Shown: positions 45,725 to 55,344 of the stretch, in pieces
Layout: every line of letters starts with the position of its first letter
How positions within the stretch are numbered: position 1 is the stretch's first letter
Assembly: GCA_035998445.1 (NCBI GenBank)
Contig: DASYHQ010000061.1
Location: 248,001 to 312,000, forward strand
Direction: 5' to 3'
From: Tepidisphaeraceae bacterium
Lineage (GTDB): Bacteria; Planctomycetota; Phycisphaerae; Tepidisphaerales; Tepidisphaeraceae
DNA: 64,000 nt
Program-made: the position numbers and the translations under genes
Notes under the pieces: model-generated
What the model saw: the letters and a program-made list of their open reading frames with translations, nothing else
What the model was told of the DNA's origin: nothing
Database searches by the model: none

Positions 45725-48700
45725 CTATCCGTGCCCGATTTCCGGGTTCGGGTTGGTGAACCGGCCCATGTACGTCACGCGGGGTCGGGTGTTCAGTTCG
45801 GTCAGCAGGCCGTAGTCGGTCGGCTCCGACTTCAGCTTCCGCACGGGCGATCCCACGTCGGTCAGGTTGCCGAAGATGATCGCGTCGGTCGGGCAGGTCT
45901 GCTGGCACGCGGTCTTGGGGACGAGGTCCCCCGTCACCTTACCGTAGCTTGGCCCACCGTCCGGCCCGCCGTGCTTCTTGGCTTCGATGCGGGCGCCGCT
46001 GATGCGTTGGACGCAGAACGTGCACTTCTCCATCACGCCGCGCGTGCGGATCGTGACGTTTGGGTTGCGCATCAGCGCGATGCTCTCGTTCTGGTCGTCT
46101 TTATAACGGAAGAAGTTGAACCGGCGGACCTTGTACGGGCAGTTGTTGCTGCAGTACTTCGTCCCGACGCACCGGTTGTACGTCATCTCGTTCAGGCCCT
46201 CGTGGCTGTGCGACGTCGCCTCGACGGGGCAGACGACCTCGCACGGCGCCGCCTCACAGTGCATGCACATGATCGGCTCGAAGAACGGGCCCTCGACGTC
46301 GTGGACGCTGTCGCCACCGTAATAGGTATCGATGCGCAGCCAGTGCATCTCGCGGCCGAAGATCACCTCGGTCTTGCCGATGACCGGGATGTTGTTCTCC
46401 GACTGACACGCGATGACGCACGCGTTGCATCCAATGCAGGCGTTGTTGTCGATCGACATGCCCCACTGGTTGGTGTCCATGTCGTACGGCGGGTCGGAGG
46501 GCATCTTCTGGTCGTACAGCGTCAGCGGGACGTTGCGGTACTTCTTGTCGAACGCCGTCTCGCGGGTCGGTGACGCCTCGGTGGCACCATGATCGTGACC
46601 GTCGCTCGGAAAATGCGGAGCGGGCAGCGGGTTACCGGAGACAGTGCCTTGCGCCACAGCGCCATGGGGGCTGGCGGGCGTGGCATCTTCGGCCGCGTGG
46701 TTCTCGGGGTCGTCACCGTGGCCACCACCATGACCGGCCTGCGACCCGTGCGGGCCGTACTTGGCTTTCTCGTAGTCGCTGATCGGGTTGACGCGGATGA
46801 GGTCGCGGGCGTTGGACCCCTTCATCAACTGGTGCATCTGCGTGCAGGCCAGCCGAAGCCGACCTTCGCCACGCTTCACCTCACCGTTGGTAGCGAACCA
46901 CGGGTTGGCCGACGAGCGCAGCGGGGCGACGTCGAAGCCCAGGTTCGTGCCGACCACGCCCGCGCGACTGCGGCCGTAGCCTAGGAAGACGGTGACCGCA
47001 TCATCCGGATGACCCGGCACGACCCACGCGGGGCCAGTGACCGTTTGTCCGTTGGCGGTAACGGTGACGTAATAGCCCCAGGCATCGTCCCACTTGTCGG
47101 TCAGCGGAATGTCGAGCGACTGGGCCATCTTCTGGCTGATGAAGATGACGTTGTCCCACGTCAGCTTCGTCAGCGGGCGGGGCAATTCCTGCAGCCAGCC
47201 GTTGTTCGCGAATCGACCGTCGAGCACGTTCGGATCAGGGCGAACGATGACTTCGATGCCACCCGTCGCCGCCGGTGCCGGCGGTGGGGCGGCCTTGGCG
47301 GTCACCTGCTTCGGCGCAAAGGCGGTGTTCGGGATAACGCCCTTGTTCAGGGCCTCGCGCCACCACGATTCGAAGTTCGCGCCACCCGCTTCGCGCCACG
47401 TATCGCGGACGAGCTGGTAGTCCGACCGATCCGCTTGGCCCGTGATGACCGCGAGGATCGTGTGCATCGACTTGCTGTCGTACAGCGGGGCGATCAGCGG
47501 CTGAACGATGCTGGCGGTGCCGTCGAAGGCCCGCGCGTCGCTCCACATTTCCAGGTAGTGCGTCTCGGGGATGTGCCAGTGGCATTGGAACGACGTCTCG
47601 TCGTCGTACGCGCCAAGGCGGACCTTGTAAGGCACGTTCTGCAGGACCTGCTTGAAGTCCTGATCGCCGGGCAGATCGTAAACCGGATTGCCACCCAGAA
47701 TGAATAGCAGTTCAACCTTCCCCGCGCTCGCGTCGGTGATCAGCTCGGCGATGCTGCCCGAGGCGACGGTGGAGTAGATCGGATTGGTGTAGTACAGCGT
47801 CTGACCGACGTTGCCCAAGGCGGCGTTGATCTGGTGGGCCAATGCGTGGACGACCGGCGTCTGGTGATCGCCCGCGATGACGACCGACGCGCCACGGTTG
47901 GCGGCCAGATCTTTGGCGGCGGCGGGGAGCCAGGGGAACTCGGCGGCGCCGGCGGCGGTGTCGCCGTTGATTTGGGCCAGCAGCGCACGAGCGAAGACCT
48001 CGACCGCGCTGGGCTTCACGCGCAGCTTGTGGTCGGCCATGGCGCCGGTGATCGTCGGGCAGCTTTCCACGACGTACAGGCGGTTCATGTCCTTCGGATC
48101 ATGATGATCCGCACGCACCCGCCGACCGTTGATGAACTGTTTGGCGTAGCGAAGGCTGCCACCGGTCTCCTGCAGGAAGTTGCTGTCGAGCGAGAGCAGA
48201 ACCTTGGCTTTATCGATCTGGTAAACGGTATTAACGTTTTCACCGAACGACTCTTGCGCGCCTGCGCCCGAGGACATGTGGCCCAGCGGATCGTAGGTGT
48301 GCACCTTGGCCGACGGATACTGCTCCATCAGCAGCTTCAGTTGTCGCTCGGCAGTGGGGCTGGCATTGGGCGTCATCAACAGACGCAGCCCAGTGCCACC
48401 CACGGCCCGCTGGGCAGCCAGCCGGGGCGTGATCTCGGCGATAAAGCGATCCCAGGTGGCGTTGTCCCCGGTGCGCATCAGCGATTGCGAGCGCTCGGGG
48501 TCGTACATCGACAGGATCGACGCCTGCATGTGGGCACTTGCGGTGCCCAGGCTCGCGGGGTGGTCGGGATTACCTTCGATCTTTGTCGGACGGCCTTGGT
48601 GGCTCTCGACGATCACACCGCGGCCGGCGCCCTCCATCGTGTAGGTGGTGGCGAAGAAGAGCGGCTTACCGGGCACCACTTGTTCCGGTGGCACGACATA

Positions 48701-49123
48701 CGGCACCACGATTTCGTCAGGACGCTTCCAGCAGCCTGCAGCACCGGCGAACGCCAGCGAGGCGCCCATGATCTTCATGAAATGCCGACGGCTCAGCTCG
48801 TCGGTCCACTCGCTGGCGGCCTTGGGGAACTCGCGTTCCACCAGTTCCATAAATTCAGGCGAGTTCTCAAGTTCCGCTACGCTACGCCACAGCTTCTTGG
48901 GCGCAACGGTCGAGCTTGGATGCCGCAAGGTGGAGGGCAGTTGCGGCTGGTCGGTCGCGTCTGCTGCAACTTCGGTCGGGGCGTGCGCATGTTCGTGCGC
49001 GTGACCCGGGCACTCGTCGGGCAGCTTGGCAACCGCAGTGCGACGTTGTTCGACCGCATCATGCGCGGGGGTGGCGCTGGCGGCGGTGGCGTTCGACAGG
49101 GATGGAGCGACGTCAGACTTCAT
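45725..49123 (-). CDS. actB: Alternative complex III subunit ActB, molybdopterin-like plus iron-sulfur
   Basis: An 1132-residue fusion. About 110 N-terminal residues (with a His-rich GHAHEHAHAP stretch) precede an internal twin-arginine signal SRRHFMKIMGASLAFAG at Arg112-Arg113, as in the MoCo/4Fe-4S proteins with a displaced Tat signal. Residues about 140-770 form a molybdopterin-oxidoreductase-like domain that lacks an evident cofactor ligand. The last 250 residues carry ferredoxin-type cysteines for four clusters: ACIGCNACVIACQSE, CMHCEAAPCEVVCPVEA, CVGTKYCSNNCPYKV and CTFCVQRISG with TACQQTCPTDAI. It wires electrons within complex III. The ATG overlaps the actA stop. Confidence 0.95.
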   Translation of the reverse strand: MKSDVAPSLSNATAASATPAHDAVEQRRTAVAKLPDECPGHAHEHAHAPTEVAADATDQPQLPSTLRHPSSTVAPKKLWRSVAELENSPEFMELVEREFPKAASEWTDELSRRHFMKIMGASLAFAGAAGCWKRPDEIVVPYVVPPEQVVPGKPLFFATTYTMEGAGRGVIVESHQGRPTKIEGNPDHPASLGTASAHMQASILSMYDPERSQSLMRTGDNATWDRFIAEITPRLAAQRAVGGTGLRLLMTPNASPTAERQLKLLMEQYPSAKVHTYDPLGHMSSGAGAQESFGENVNTVYQIDKAKVLLSLDSNFLQETGGSLRYAKQFINGRRVRADHHDPKDMNRLYVVESCPTITGAMADHKLRVKPSAVEVFARALLAQINGDTAAGAAEFPWLPAAAKDLAANRGASVVIAGDHQTPVVHALAHQINAALGNVGQTLYYTNPIYSTVASGSIAELITDASAGKVELLFILGGNPVYDLPGDQDFKQVLQNVPYKVRLGAYDDETSFQCHWHIPETHYLEMWSDARAFDGTASIVQPLIAPLYDSKSMHTILAVITGQADRSDYQLVRDTWREAGGANFESWWREALNKGVIPNTAFAPKQVTAKAAPPPAPAATGGIEVIVRPDPNVLDGRFANNGWLQELPRPLTKLTWDNVIFISQKMAQSLDIPLTDKWDDAWGYYVTVTANGQTVTGPAWVVPGHPDDAVTVFLGYGRSRAGVVGTNLGFDVAPLRSSANPWFATNGEVKRGEGRLRLACTQMHQLMKGSNARDLIRVNPISDYEKAKYGPHGSQAGHGGGHGDDPENHAAEDATPASPHGAVAQGTVSGNPLPAPHFPSDGHDHGATEASPTRETAFDKKYRNVPLTLYDQKMPSDPPYDMDTNQWGMSIDNNACIGCNACVIACQSENNIPVIGKTEVIFGREMHWLRIDTYYGGDSVHDVEGPFFEPIMCMHCEAAPCEVVCPVEATSHSHEGLNEMTYNRCVGTKYCSNNCPYKVRRFNFFRYKDDQNESIALMRNPNVTIRTRGVMEKCTFCVQRISGARIEAKKHGGPDGGPSYGKVTGDLVPKTACQQTCPTDAIIFGNLTDVGSPVRKLKSEPTDYGLLTELNTRPRVTYMGRFTNPNPEIGHG

Positions 49124-49797
49124 CGGTGGCAAATCGAGCAGTTGGTGAGCTGCCCGGCCCTAATGTGGTATTGCTTCAACAGGTCCGCCTGCATTTCCGG
49201 CACCGTGGTGCCGCGGCTTGCCGCCTCGGCCTTCGGGTCGTAATGCATGTTGTAGATCTCGTCCTTCGGACGGATGAACTCTTCCGGCTTACGGTGACAG
49301 CTCAGGCACCAGTCCATTTGCAGCGTGGAGTGCTGCCACATCAACCGCATCTCGTCGACCGGGCCGTGGCAGGTGTTGCAGCCCACGCCCTTGGCCACGT
49401 GGATCGAGTGGTCGAAGTAGACGTAGTCGGCAAGATTGTGAACCCGGTTCCAGACGATGGGCTTGTTCTGTTCCCAGCTGTCGCGCACCGGCTTGAGCAT
49501 GTCCGAGTCGCGGTAGACCTGCGAGTGACAGGTCATGCAGGTCTTGGTCGATGGGAAGCCGGCCGACCCCGAGTGCTCGACCGACGTGTGGCAGTAACGG
49601 CAATCGATGCCGAGACCCTTCACGTGGTGGGCGTGGCTGAACGGGATCGGTTGGTTTCGGATGACGCCTTGGTTGGTCATGTACGGCGAACGGTCGACGA
49701 CCGCGCCCAACGCGCCCAATGCCGCGGCGAACAAGACCCCACCGATGATGCTGGCCTTGGCCAGCGTGTTCATGCGGGGGTGGAATATCTGAGCCAT
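49120..49797 (-). CDS. actA: Alternative complex III subunit ActA, pentaheme cytochrome c
   Basis: A 225-residue membrane-anchored multiheme cytochrome. One N-terminal helix (ASIIGGVLFAAALGALGAVV) anchors it, and five heme motifs follow: CRYCH, CMTCH, CNTCH, CLSCH and CSICH, with His-rich spacers (FSHAHHVKGLG, FDHSIHVAKGVG) that supply distal ligands. This five-heme arrangement is typical of ActA. It is the first gene of the operon; the ATG at 49797 begins the conserved MAQIFHPRMNT. Its stop overlaps actB (ATGA). It is divergent from dps across 258 bases, where the operon promoter must lie. Confidence 0.95.
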   Translation of the reverse strand: MAQIFHPRMNTLAKASIIGGVLFAAALGALGAVVDRSPYMTNQGVIRNQPIPFSHAHHVKGLGIDCRYCHTSVEHSGSAGFPSTKTCMTCHSQVYRDSDMLKPVRDSWEQNKPIVWNRVHNLADYVYFDHSIHVAKGVGCNTCHGPVDEMRLMWQHSTLQMDWCLSCHRKPEEFIRPKDEIYNMHYDPKAEAASRGTTVPEMQADLLKQYHIRAGQLTNCSICHR

Positions 49798-50055
49798 TCC
49801 GTAGTTCCGTGGACGTAAACGTTCGTGCTGTGTGTTTCCCGGACGAGCGTCACATGATGATGAGGACCTCGTCGCGCGGCAAACCTTATCCCGACTTGCG
49901 CCATCAAGCCAGCCCTGTGCTTTCAAAAAAAACCAGTGCATTCTAATCGACACACTCGTTGAGATTTAATGTCAGCTGCAATCGAAATTATTGGACCGTA
50001 CGCGCGTCATGGAATTGTCCTACAATCGGGTGTCACGCAAACAAGGGAGCGAACG

Positions 50056-50664
50056 ATGACCAGCACAAGACAACCGCAAAATCGCGGGCAAAACGGCAAG
50101 TCGGAGTCGAGCGCCACGCCGCTCGTTCACCAGCGCGGGCGCGAGATGCAGGCGTTCGGGAAGGTCGTGCGCATGCCGATCGGCTTGGACGAGGCAACGT
50201 GCTCGCAGAGCGTCGAGCAGTTGAATCAGATTCTCGCCGACACGATCACGCTGCGCGACCTGTACAAGAAGCACCACTGGCAGGTGTCGGGGCACACGTT
50301 CTACCAGCTGCATTTGCTGTTCGATAAGCACTCCGAGGAACAGACGGCGTTGATCGACACGATCGCCGAGCGCATCCAACTGCTGGGCGGCGTGTCGATC
50401 GCCATGGCACACGATGTGGCCGAGCTGACGAAGCTCGAGCGCCCACCGAAGGGCCGCGAGGAGGTGCCGGTGCAGATCTCCCGCCTGTTGGAGGCCCACG
50501 AGTACATGTGCAAGCTGTGCCGCAAGGCCGCGTCGGAAGCGTCCGACCGCGGCGACGAGGGGACGAACGACATGTTGATCAGCGACGTGCTGCGCACGAA
50601 CGAGCTTCAGGCGTGGTTCGTCGCCGAGCATGTGGTGGAGACGCCGTTGGTGAAGGCGGATTAG
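50056..50664 (+). CDS. dps: Dps-family ferritin-like DNA protection protein
   Basis: A 202-residue Dps/MrgA protein. The intersubunit ferroxidase centre is visible in KKHHWQVSGHTFYQLHLLFD and the following KHSEEQTALIDTIAER (His, His, Asp, Glu). VRMPIGLDEATCSQSVEQLN leads in, and EHVVETPLVKAD ends the protein. A basic, Gln/Asn-rich N-terminal tail of about 45 residues (TSTRQPQNRGQNGKSESS) could bind DNA, as in longer Dps proteins. It oxidises and stores iron and shields DNA from peroxide. AAGGGAG precedes the ATG at 50056. It lies divergent to the respiratory operon. Confidence 0.9.
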   Translation: MTSTRQPQNRGQNGKSESSATPLVHQRGREMQAFGKVVRMPIGLDEATCSQSVEQLNQILADTITLRDLYKKHHWQVSGHTFYQLHLLFDKHSEEQTALIDTIAERIQLLGGVSIAMAHDVAELTKLERPPKGREEVPVQISRLLEAHEYMCKLCRKAASEASDRGDEGTNDMLISDVLRTNELQAWFVAEHVVETPLVKAD

Positions 50665-50731
50665 GCGTTGCCCTTACCACGGGCGGCACGCCCGTGTATT
50701 GAACAGCAAGCCTAAAGGCCTGCGCAGGTTC

Positions 50732-50851
50732 GGTCCCTCTCCCATGTACTCATGGGAGAGGCTAGGTGAGGGTGATTTTGTACTGCTTACGGTTCACGAA
50801 AGAACGAAATCACCCTCACCTAGCCTCTCCCGGAGTACCGGGAGAGGGACC
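50732..50851. repeat. REP-like element, family 2, overlapping the racemase 3' end
   Basis: Complete double hairpin: GGTCCCTCTCCCATGTACTC side and CCTCTCCCGGAGTACCGGGA side, with GGTGAGGGTGATTT and AAATCACCCTCACC arms. Its right part supplies the last codons and stop of the racemase gene. Confidence 0.85.
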
Positions 50852-51766
50852 GGAGTGCCGTCCCAACCCGCACAGGCGCAACATCGCCGCTTGTGCTGGC
50901 ACCTGCCACGCCGTCGCGACGGTCTCCAGGGGTAGCGCGTCCCCCAGTAATTCGCCCTCGTCACCCGCGCGGTCACTAGCTTCCAGTTCCACAAATGCCG
51001 TCTGCATCCCCACCTCGAGGATGCGCCGCGGTTGGCCATTTACCAGGCACGGCCCAACCGACAGCCCGTGCGCGTAGCCCGCGAGGATCACCCCGTGCCG
51101 CCGCGTGACGAACCCGCCATAACCGGCCGGCCCGTTCGAGTCTCGCGCATCGACCAATCGGGTGCTGACACGCACCGCATCGCGATAGAGCGCCAGCCCC
51201 GGCCGTACGGCGTCGAACCGCGCCGCCGGGTCATCTAACAGCGCCGTTCCCGCAGCGTGGCGACGCAATCCTCTACCCGCCGTGAGTTGATCGAACAACA
51301 CCGCTTGTTGAGCGTTGGACGCGTGCGTCATCGCCTCTTCGATCGCACCGGCGGACAGGATGGCGTCCACGTCCTCCCGAGCGCACGCGAAGCGTTGCTG
51401 CCCGGTATCCACGGATAATACCGGTCGTGCCCCGCGAAGCGCCGCGGCTCGCCGCGTGGTCCACACCACCGGGCGCACGCCCGCGTCGCGGTAGGGGGTC
51501 GGATCATCGGTCTCATCCAACAACGACAGGATCGGCTTCCCATACCGCCGCAAATCGATCGCGGTCGCCTCGGCCAGTTCGAAGACGTAGAACCCATCCA
51601 CTACAGGGGCGATCGCATCCGCCACCCGCGCCGCCCCCAGGCCGTAGGCGTCGGCCTTCAGCACCGCGATCACGTCGGCTCCCGCGACGGCGCGCTTCAC
51701 CCGCTCGGCCGCGGCGCGGACGTGGTCCAGATCGACGTGAACGGTGACGTATTGGCTAAAGGTCAT
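50816..51766 (-). CDS. alr: Alanine racemase-like protein, C-terminus replaced by repeat
   Basis: A 316-residue alanine racemase-family protein. The PLP lysine motif is [35 protein letters not shown] and [17 protein letters not shown] are the family's central and phosphate-binding segments, and the second-subunit Tyr is expected in [16 protein letters not shown]. It is about 50 residues shorter than typical Alr (about 370). The usual ending LCGLGRR-V-P-x-V is cut after RLCGLGRH, and the remaining residues ([12 protein letters not shown]) and stop come from a family 2 repeat. It would supply D-alanine for peptidoglycan; whether it is still active is open. The start is the ATG at 51766. Confidence 0.75.
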   Translation of the reverse strand: MTFSQYVTVHVDLDHVRAAAERVKRAVAGADVIAVLKADAYGLGAARVADAIAPVVDGFYVFELAEATAIDLRRYGKPILSLLDETDDPTPYRDAGVRPVVWTTRRAAALRGARPVLSVDTGQQRFACAREDVDAILSAGAIEEAMTHASNAQQAVLFDQLTAGRGLRRHAAGTALLDDPAARFDAVRPGLALYRDAVRVSTRLVDARDSNGPAGYGGFVTRRHGVILAGYAHGLSVGPCLVNGQPRRILEVGMQTAFVELEASDRAGDEGELLGDALPLETVATAWQVPAQAAMLRLCGLGRHSGPSPGTPGEAR

Positions 51767-51830
51767 AGGGAGCACACCGCCGCGGCGTGCGCGACCAGTC
51801 TACCCGAACCGCGGCGATCGTTGGGCACCG

Positions 51831-51960
51831 CACGTAGGGGCAGGCCTCCGTGCCTGCCCTCCCTCCCTCGCCGCGGAAGAAAAACGGGCAGGCACGGAGG
51901 CCTGCCCCTACGTGCGCGGAAGAAAAAAGGGCAGGCACGGAGGCCTGCCCCTACGTGCAT
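51831..51960. repeat. Three copies of a GGCAGGC-type repeat before xylA
   Basis: One inverted and two direct copies of a unit built on GGGCAGGCACGGAGGCCTGC followed by CCCTACGTGC, spaced by CGCGGAAGAAAAA. The first copy (51831) pairs with either of the others. It lies in the gap between alr and xylA. Confidence 0.8.
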
Positions 51961-52061
51961 GCCGCGAGAGTACGAACCGTCACCATCTTGCGAAACCGGC
52001 ACTGTTCGAGGAAACTCCCGCCTCGCAATTTCACCCCATTACCCGGCGAAGGATGCACATC

Positions 52062-53225
52062 ATGAGCAGCGCGTTCGACAAGAAGTACAAGTTCACGTTC
52101 GGCCTCTGGACGATCAACAACCCCGGCCGCGATCCGTTCGGTGGCCCCACGCGCGAAGCGATCGACGCCCCGCGCGTCTGCGACATCGTCGGTGCCGCCG
52201 GCGCGTACGGCGTCAACTTCCACGACAACGACCTCATCCCCATCGACGCCTCCGCTAGCGAAGCCGACGCCATCAAGCGCGACTTCAAGAAGGCCCTGAA
52301 GAACAACGGCCTGGTCGTGCCCATGGCCACCACGAACCTCTTCGGCGACGCCGTCTTCAAGGATGGCGCCTTCACCAGCAACAACGCCGGCGTGCGGGCC
52401 TACGCCATCCAGAAGACCATGCGCGCCATGGACCTCGGCGCCGAGTTCGGCGCTAAAATCTACGTCTTCTGGGGCGGCCGCGAGGGCACCGAGAGCGACG
52501 CCACCAAGTCCCCCGTCGACGCCATCAAGCGCTTCCGCGAAGCCATCAACTTCCTCTGCGAATACTCGATCGAACAGGGCTACAATTACAAGTTCGCGTT
52601 CGAGGCCAAGCCCAACGAGCCACGCGGCCACATCTACTTCGCCGTCACCGGCAGCTACCTCGGCTTCATCCCGACTTTGGATCACCCCGACATGTGCGGC
52701 GTGAACCCCGAGTTCGCCCACGAGTCGATGGCCGGCCTCAACTTCGTCCACCAGGTCGCCGCCGCCTTGGAAGCCGGCAAGCTGTTCCACATCGATTTGA
52801 ACGACCAGGAGTTCGGCCGCTACGACCAGGACTACCGCTTCGGCTCTGCCAACCTGAAGCACGCCTTCTTCCTCGTGAAGCTGCTCGAAGACCACAAGTA
52901 CAACGGCCCGCGCCACTTCGACAGCCACGCCTTCCGCCAGTCCGACTACGCCGACGTCGCCGAGTTCGCCAAGGGCTCCATGCGCACCTACACGCTGCTG
53001 GCCGAGAAGGCCCGCAAGTGGAACGCCGACGCCGAGATTCAGGGCCTGCTGAAGACCATCAACGTGCAGGATGCCGCGATGTCGAAGCTCACCAAGTCCT
53101 ACAGCAGCGGCAACGCCAAGAAGCTGCTCGCCGCGCCGCTGGACCGCGTGGAACTGGCCAAGGCCCGCCTGCCGTACGAGAAACTGGACCAGCTGACCAT
53201 GGAGATCATCATGGGCACGCGCTAA
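52062..53225 (+). CDS. xylA: Xylose isomerase (class I, actinobacterial type)
   Basis: A 387-residue D-xylose isomerase converting xylose to xylulose (and glucose to fructose). The length and sequence style match the short class I (Streptomyces-like) enzymes. Active-site elements are [13 protein letters not shown] (catalytic His and Asp), [15 protein letters not shown] (metal Glu and Lys), [14 protein letters not shown] (metal His) and [16 protein letters not shown] (metal Asp residues). AAGGA lies eight bases before the ATG at 52062; a start nine bases earlier is poorer. No xylulokinase gene is adjacent. A hairpin terminator follows the stop. Confidence 0.95.
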   Translation: MSSAFDKKYKFTFGLWTINNPGRDPFGGPTREAIDAPRVCDIVGAAGAYGVNFHDNDLIPIDASASEADAIKRDFKKALKNNGLVVPMATTNLFGDAVFKDGAFTSNNAGVRAYAIQKTMRAMDLGAEFGAKIYVFWGGREGTESDATKSPVDAIKRFREAINFLCEYSIEQGYNYKFAFEAKPNEPRGHIYFAVTGSYLGFIPTLDHPDMCGVNPEFAHESMAGLNFVHQVAAALEAGKLFHIDLNDQEFGRYDQDYRFGSANLKHAFFLVKLLEDHKYNGPRHFDSHAFRQSDYADVAEFAKGSMRTYTLLAEKARKWNADAEIQGLLKTINVQDAAMSKLTKSYSSGNAKKLLAAPLDRVELAKARLPYEKLDQLTMEIIMGTR

Positions 53226-53261
53226 CCCCGCCCGCGATCATCAGGATTGAGATGACCCCGT

Positions 53262-53290
53262 AAGGGCAGGCCCCGTGCCTGCCCTTTTGC
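53262..53290 (+). terminator. Rho-independent terminator of xylA
   Basis: AAGGGCAGGC (53262-53271) and GCCTGCCCTT (53277-53286) form a 10-bp stem, followed by TTGC. The stem shares its sequence with the repeat upstream of xylA. Confidence 0.75.
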
Positions 53291-53393
53291 GTTGGACCTG
53301 CAGAGGGTCGGATGCCGCGATGCGACGGCCGCAGTGCGTAGGCTGTGCTTCAGCACACGTCTTGGGCGTTGGCAGGGCATCAGAAGCCGCGTG

Positions 53394-53632
53394 CTGAAGA
53401 ACCTTGCGCATCAAACGCGGAAGCGTGCCCACGAATTAGCACTAATCAGCACGAAAAGGGCGAAATGGAATGCGATGCGATCGTCTCTTATTCGTGTTCC
53501 TTCGTGCCCATTCGTGGGCGATGTTTTCGTCGGCCTTGCAGGCCGTTTCATTCGACTGACGGCACTTTTGATGCGCAAGGTTCTGAAGCACACCCTACGT
53601 AACGATCCGAATTTGACTCCCGACCCCTTATT
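53394..53632. repeat. Nested inverted repeats, decayed element
   Basis: Outer arms CTGAAGAACCTTGCGCATCA (53395) and TGATGCGCAAGGTTCTGAAG (53567) pair with one indel. Inner arms are CACGAATTAGCACTAATCAG / CGTGCCCATTCGTGGG. At 53612-53632 lies a 21-bp sequence (GACTCCCGACCCC core) whose exact complement is at 58393-58413. No gene is supported in the 53226-53737 gap. Confidence 0.7.
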
Positions 53633-53737
53633 CAACTCCAACGGGATGGTAAACAGTTACGCGACCTGTTGCTTAAGCCTACATGCCGAATTCACGCGCG
53701 CAATGCTCGGTCGCAGGTGAAGCTTACCTCGTCGCAA

Positions 53738-54472
53738 TCAGCCACGTCGGGTGCGGCGGCGGGTGAGGAGGGTGACGCCGGCGAGGGCGAGCAGGGTCAT
53801 GCCGGCCGGTTCGGGGACGGCGGCGGCGTAGACCTGAACTTCGTTCACCCCGATAAATCCGGTGCCGTCGGTGCCCGCGGGGCCGCGGCCGTCGCCGATG
53901 ACGCGCACGCCGTTGATCCCATCAACGGGATCGAACGTGAAGGTGGCGCCGGGCCTTTGATTGCCGAAGCCGCCGGGAACGTTGGAACTGTTGACGACGG
54001 TGTCGTAGTCATCGCTGGCGCCGGTCACCTCCGTCCAGGTAAGGCCGGCGTTGGTGGTGACTTGGATGCGGGGGTGGATGTCGGCGACGTCGCCGGTGCC
54101 GGAATCGGAGAGGCCCGGGTTTGCGAACCAGCCGCCGTCGCTGAACGTGGTGTGGAACAGCCGGAAGGCGGCCACGCCATTCTGCGGGGTGGCGAACAGC
54201 ACGCCGGCGAAGTCATACCCGAACGTGGTGTCGTTGTTCTGGTGGGTGGTGACGTAGGAGGACGAACTATTGTCCACCACACGCGAAGCGGGATTGCCGT
54301 TCTGCGTGTAGAGCGTGCCCAGCGTCCCATTGTCGACCGTCGCGTGCCCAACGAGCCCGGTAACCCCGGCACCGTCCGTCAGGTCGGTGCTGTAGTCGAC
54401 CACAGCGGCGGAACCGTATCCCGCAGAACCAAGCAAAGCGGCAGCGGCAAGGGAGGTGGTAATGCGGTTCAT
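53738..54472 (-). CDS. PEP-CTERM sorted exported protein with beta-sandwich domain
   Basis: A 244-residue exported protein with a Sec signal (MNRITTSLAAAALLGSAGYG, cleavage near SAA) and a C-terminal PEP-CTERM tail: AAVPEPAGMTLLALAGVTLL followed by TRRRTRRG. The domain between resembles an F5/8 C or galactose-binding-like sandwich (STDLTDGAGVTGLVGHATVD, LFHTTFSDGGWFANPG, INGVRVIGDGRGPAG and FIGVNEVQVYAA), suggesting carbohydrate or surface binding. GAGG stands just before the ATG at 54472. It is convergent with xylA across the decayed repeat region and divergent from the nuclease-NTPase gene. Confidence 0.85.
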   Translation of the reverse strand: MNRITTSLAAAALLGSAGYGSAAVVDYSTDLTDGAGVTGLVGHATVDNGTLGTLYTQNGNPASRVVDNSSSSYVTTHQNNDTTFGYDFAGVLFATPQNGVAAFRLFHTTFSDGGWFANPGLSDSGTGDVADIHPRIQVTTNAGLTWTEVTGASDDYDTVVNSSNVPGGFGNQRPGATFTFDPVDGINGVRVIGDGRGPAGTDGTGFIGVNEVQVYAAAVPEPAGMTLLALAGVTLLTRRRTRRG

Positions 54473-55344
54473 AGATCCTCTGATTGGGGACGCAACAGTT
54501 GAGTTCGACGACAGGAAAACGAATTGCAATGGGTGTATACCACAACTTTCGCGACAGTCCAGAAGAATGTTGCCGCTAAACCTCAATCGTCGGGCGTTTC
54601 TCTGCACCTTCACCGTCCGCACACGGAAAACGGGACGGGCAGACAGATGCTTATCTCCAGCAACTGCACGTCACGTTATCCGGGTTCGTCCACGCGTCCC
54701 CTCCTGTAAACCGGTGAGCGGACGTTCAGACGTCCTTGGGTGGCTTTAATCCCGCAATGGATCGCGGGTCGAGGAAAAGAGGTCGGGAGTCATTTTTCCA
54801 CGGCATCAAAGACTCCCGACCCCTTTAATTGCCCGACCCCTTTAATTGCCGCCGAAGCGTTCGAAGCGTGGCCATGTCTTGGTCCGAACGAAAGACATGG
54901 CCACGCGGGACGTTTACCAGACGATCGCGCGACCACCCCCGCGTGGCCATGGCACCCACCTACGAAGGACATGCCACCCGCCCGCTGCGGTGGGTGCCAT
55001 GGCCACGCCTGCCGATCGCGCCCGTCCGCCGAAGCGTTCGAAGCGTGGCCATGTCTTAGTCCGAACGAAAGACATGGCCACGCGGGACGTCCATCCGATC
55101 ATCCAACGGTCTCCCACCGCGTGGCCATGGCACCCACATTCGAAGGACATGCCACCCGCCCGCATCCTCCGCGCCGAAACCGCCACCCTCGTCGCCCTCA
55201 CCATGGCCCATGCGACGTGGGGGATTTCAGAAGGAGGTAGAGTCCGGTGCACGATCATCCCAGTCGCTGCGGATTGCTACCACGATCGCCGTTTACCGTC
55301 TGCGAGATACTGACAGCCTTTCGAGGGGAAGTTACATTGCGCGT
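54473..55344. other. Repeat-filled region before the nuclease-NTPase gene
   Basis: 872 bases. It contains an inverted GGTCGGGAGTC pair (54781-54791 and 54811-54822), a tandem CCCGACCCCTTTAATTGC (54817-54851), and two copies of a GTGGCCATGTCTT..AAGACATGGCCAC hairpin block. No host-like gene is supported. Near its end a strong AAGGAGGT lies at 55231-55238. Confidence 0.65.
54843..55165. repeat. Duplicated block of GTGGCCATG hairpins
   Basis: Block 1 (about 54843-54985) and block 2 (about 55025-55165) share GCCGAAGCGTTCGAAGCGTG, GCCATGTCTT[G/A]GTCCGAACG, AAGACATGGCCACGCGGGAC and GCGTGGCCATGGCACCCAC in the same order. Each block has two hairpins; the first stem is GTGGCCATGTCTT with AAGACATGGCCAC. 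The stretches between the shared parts differ. Confidence 0.8.

Noticed and set aside
54740-55313. Arg/Pro/His-rich ORFs across the GTGGCCATG hairpin blocks
   Set aside because: The amino acid patterns repeat with the DNA blocks and show no protein-like character.
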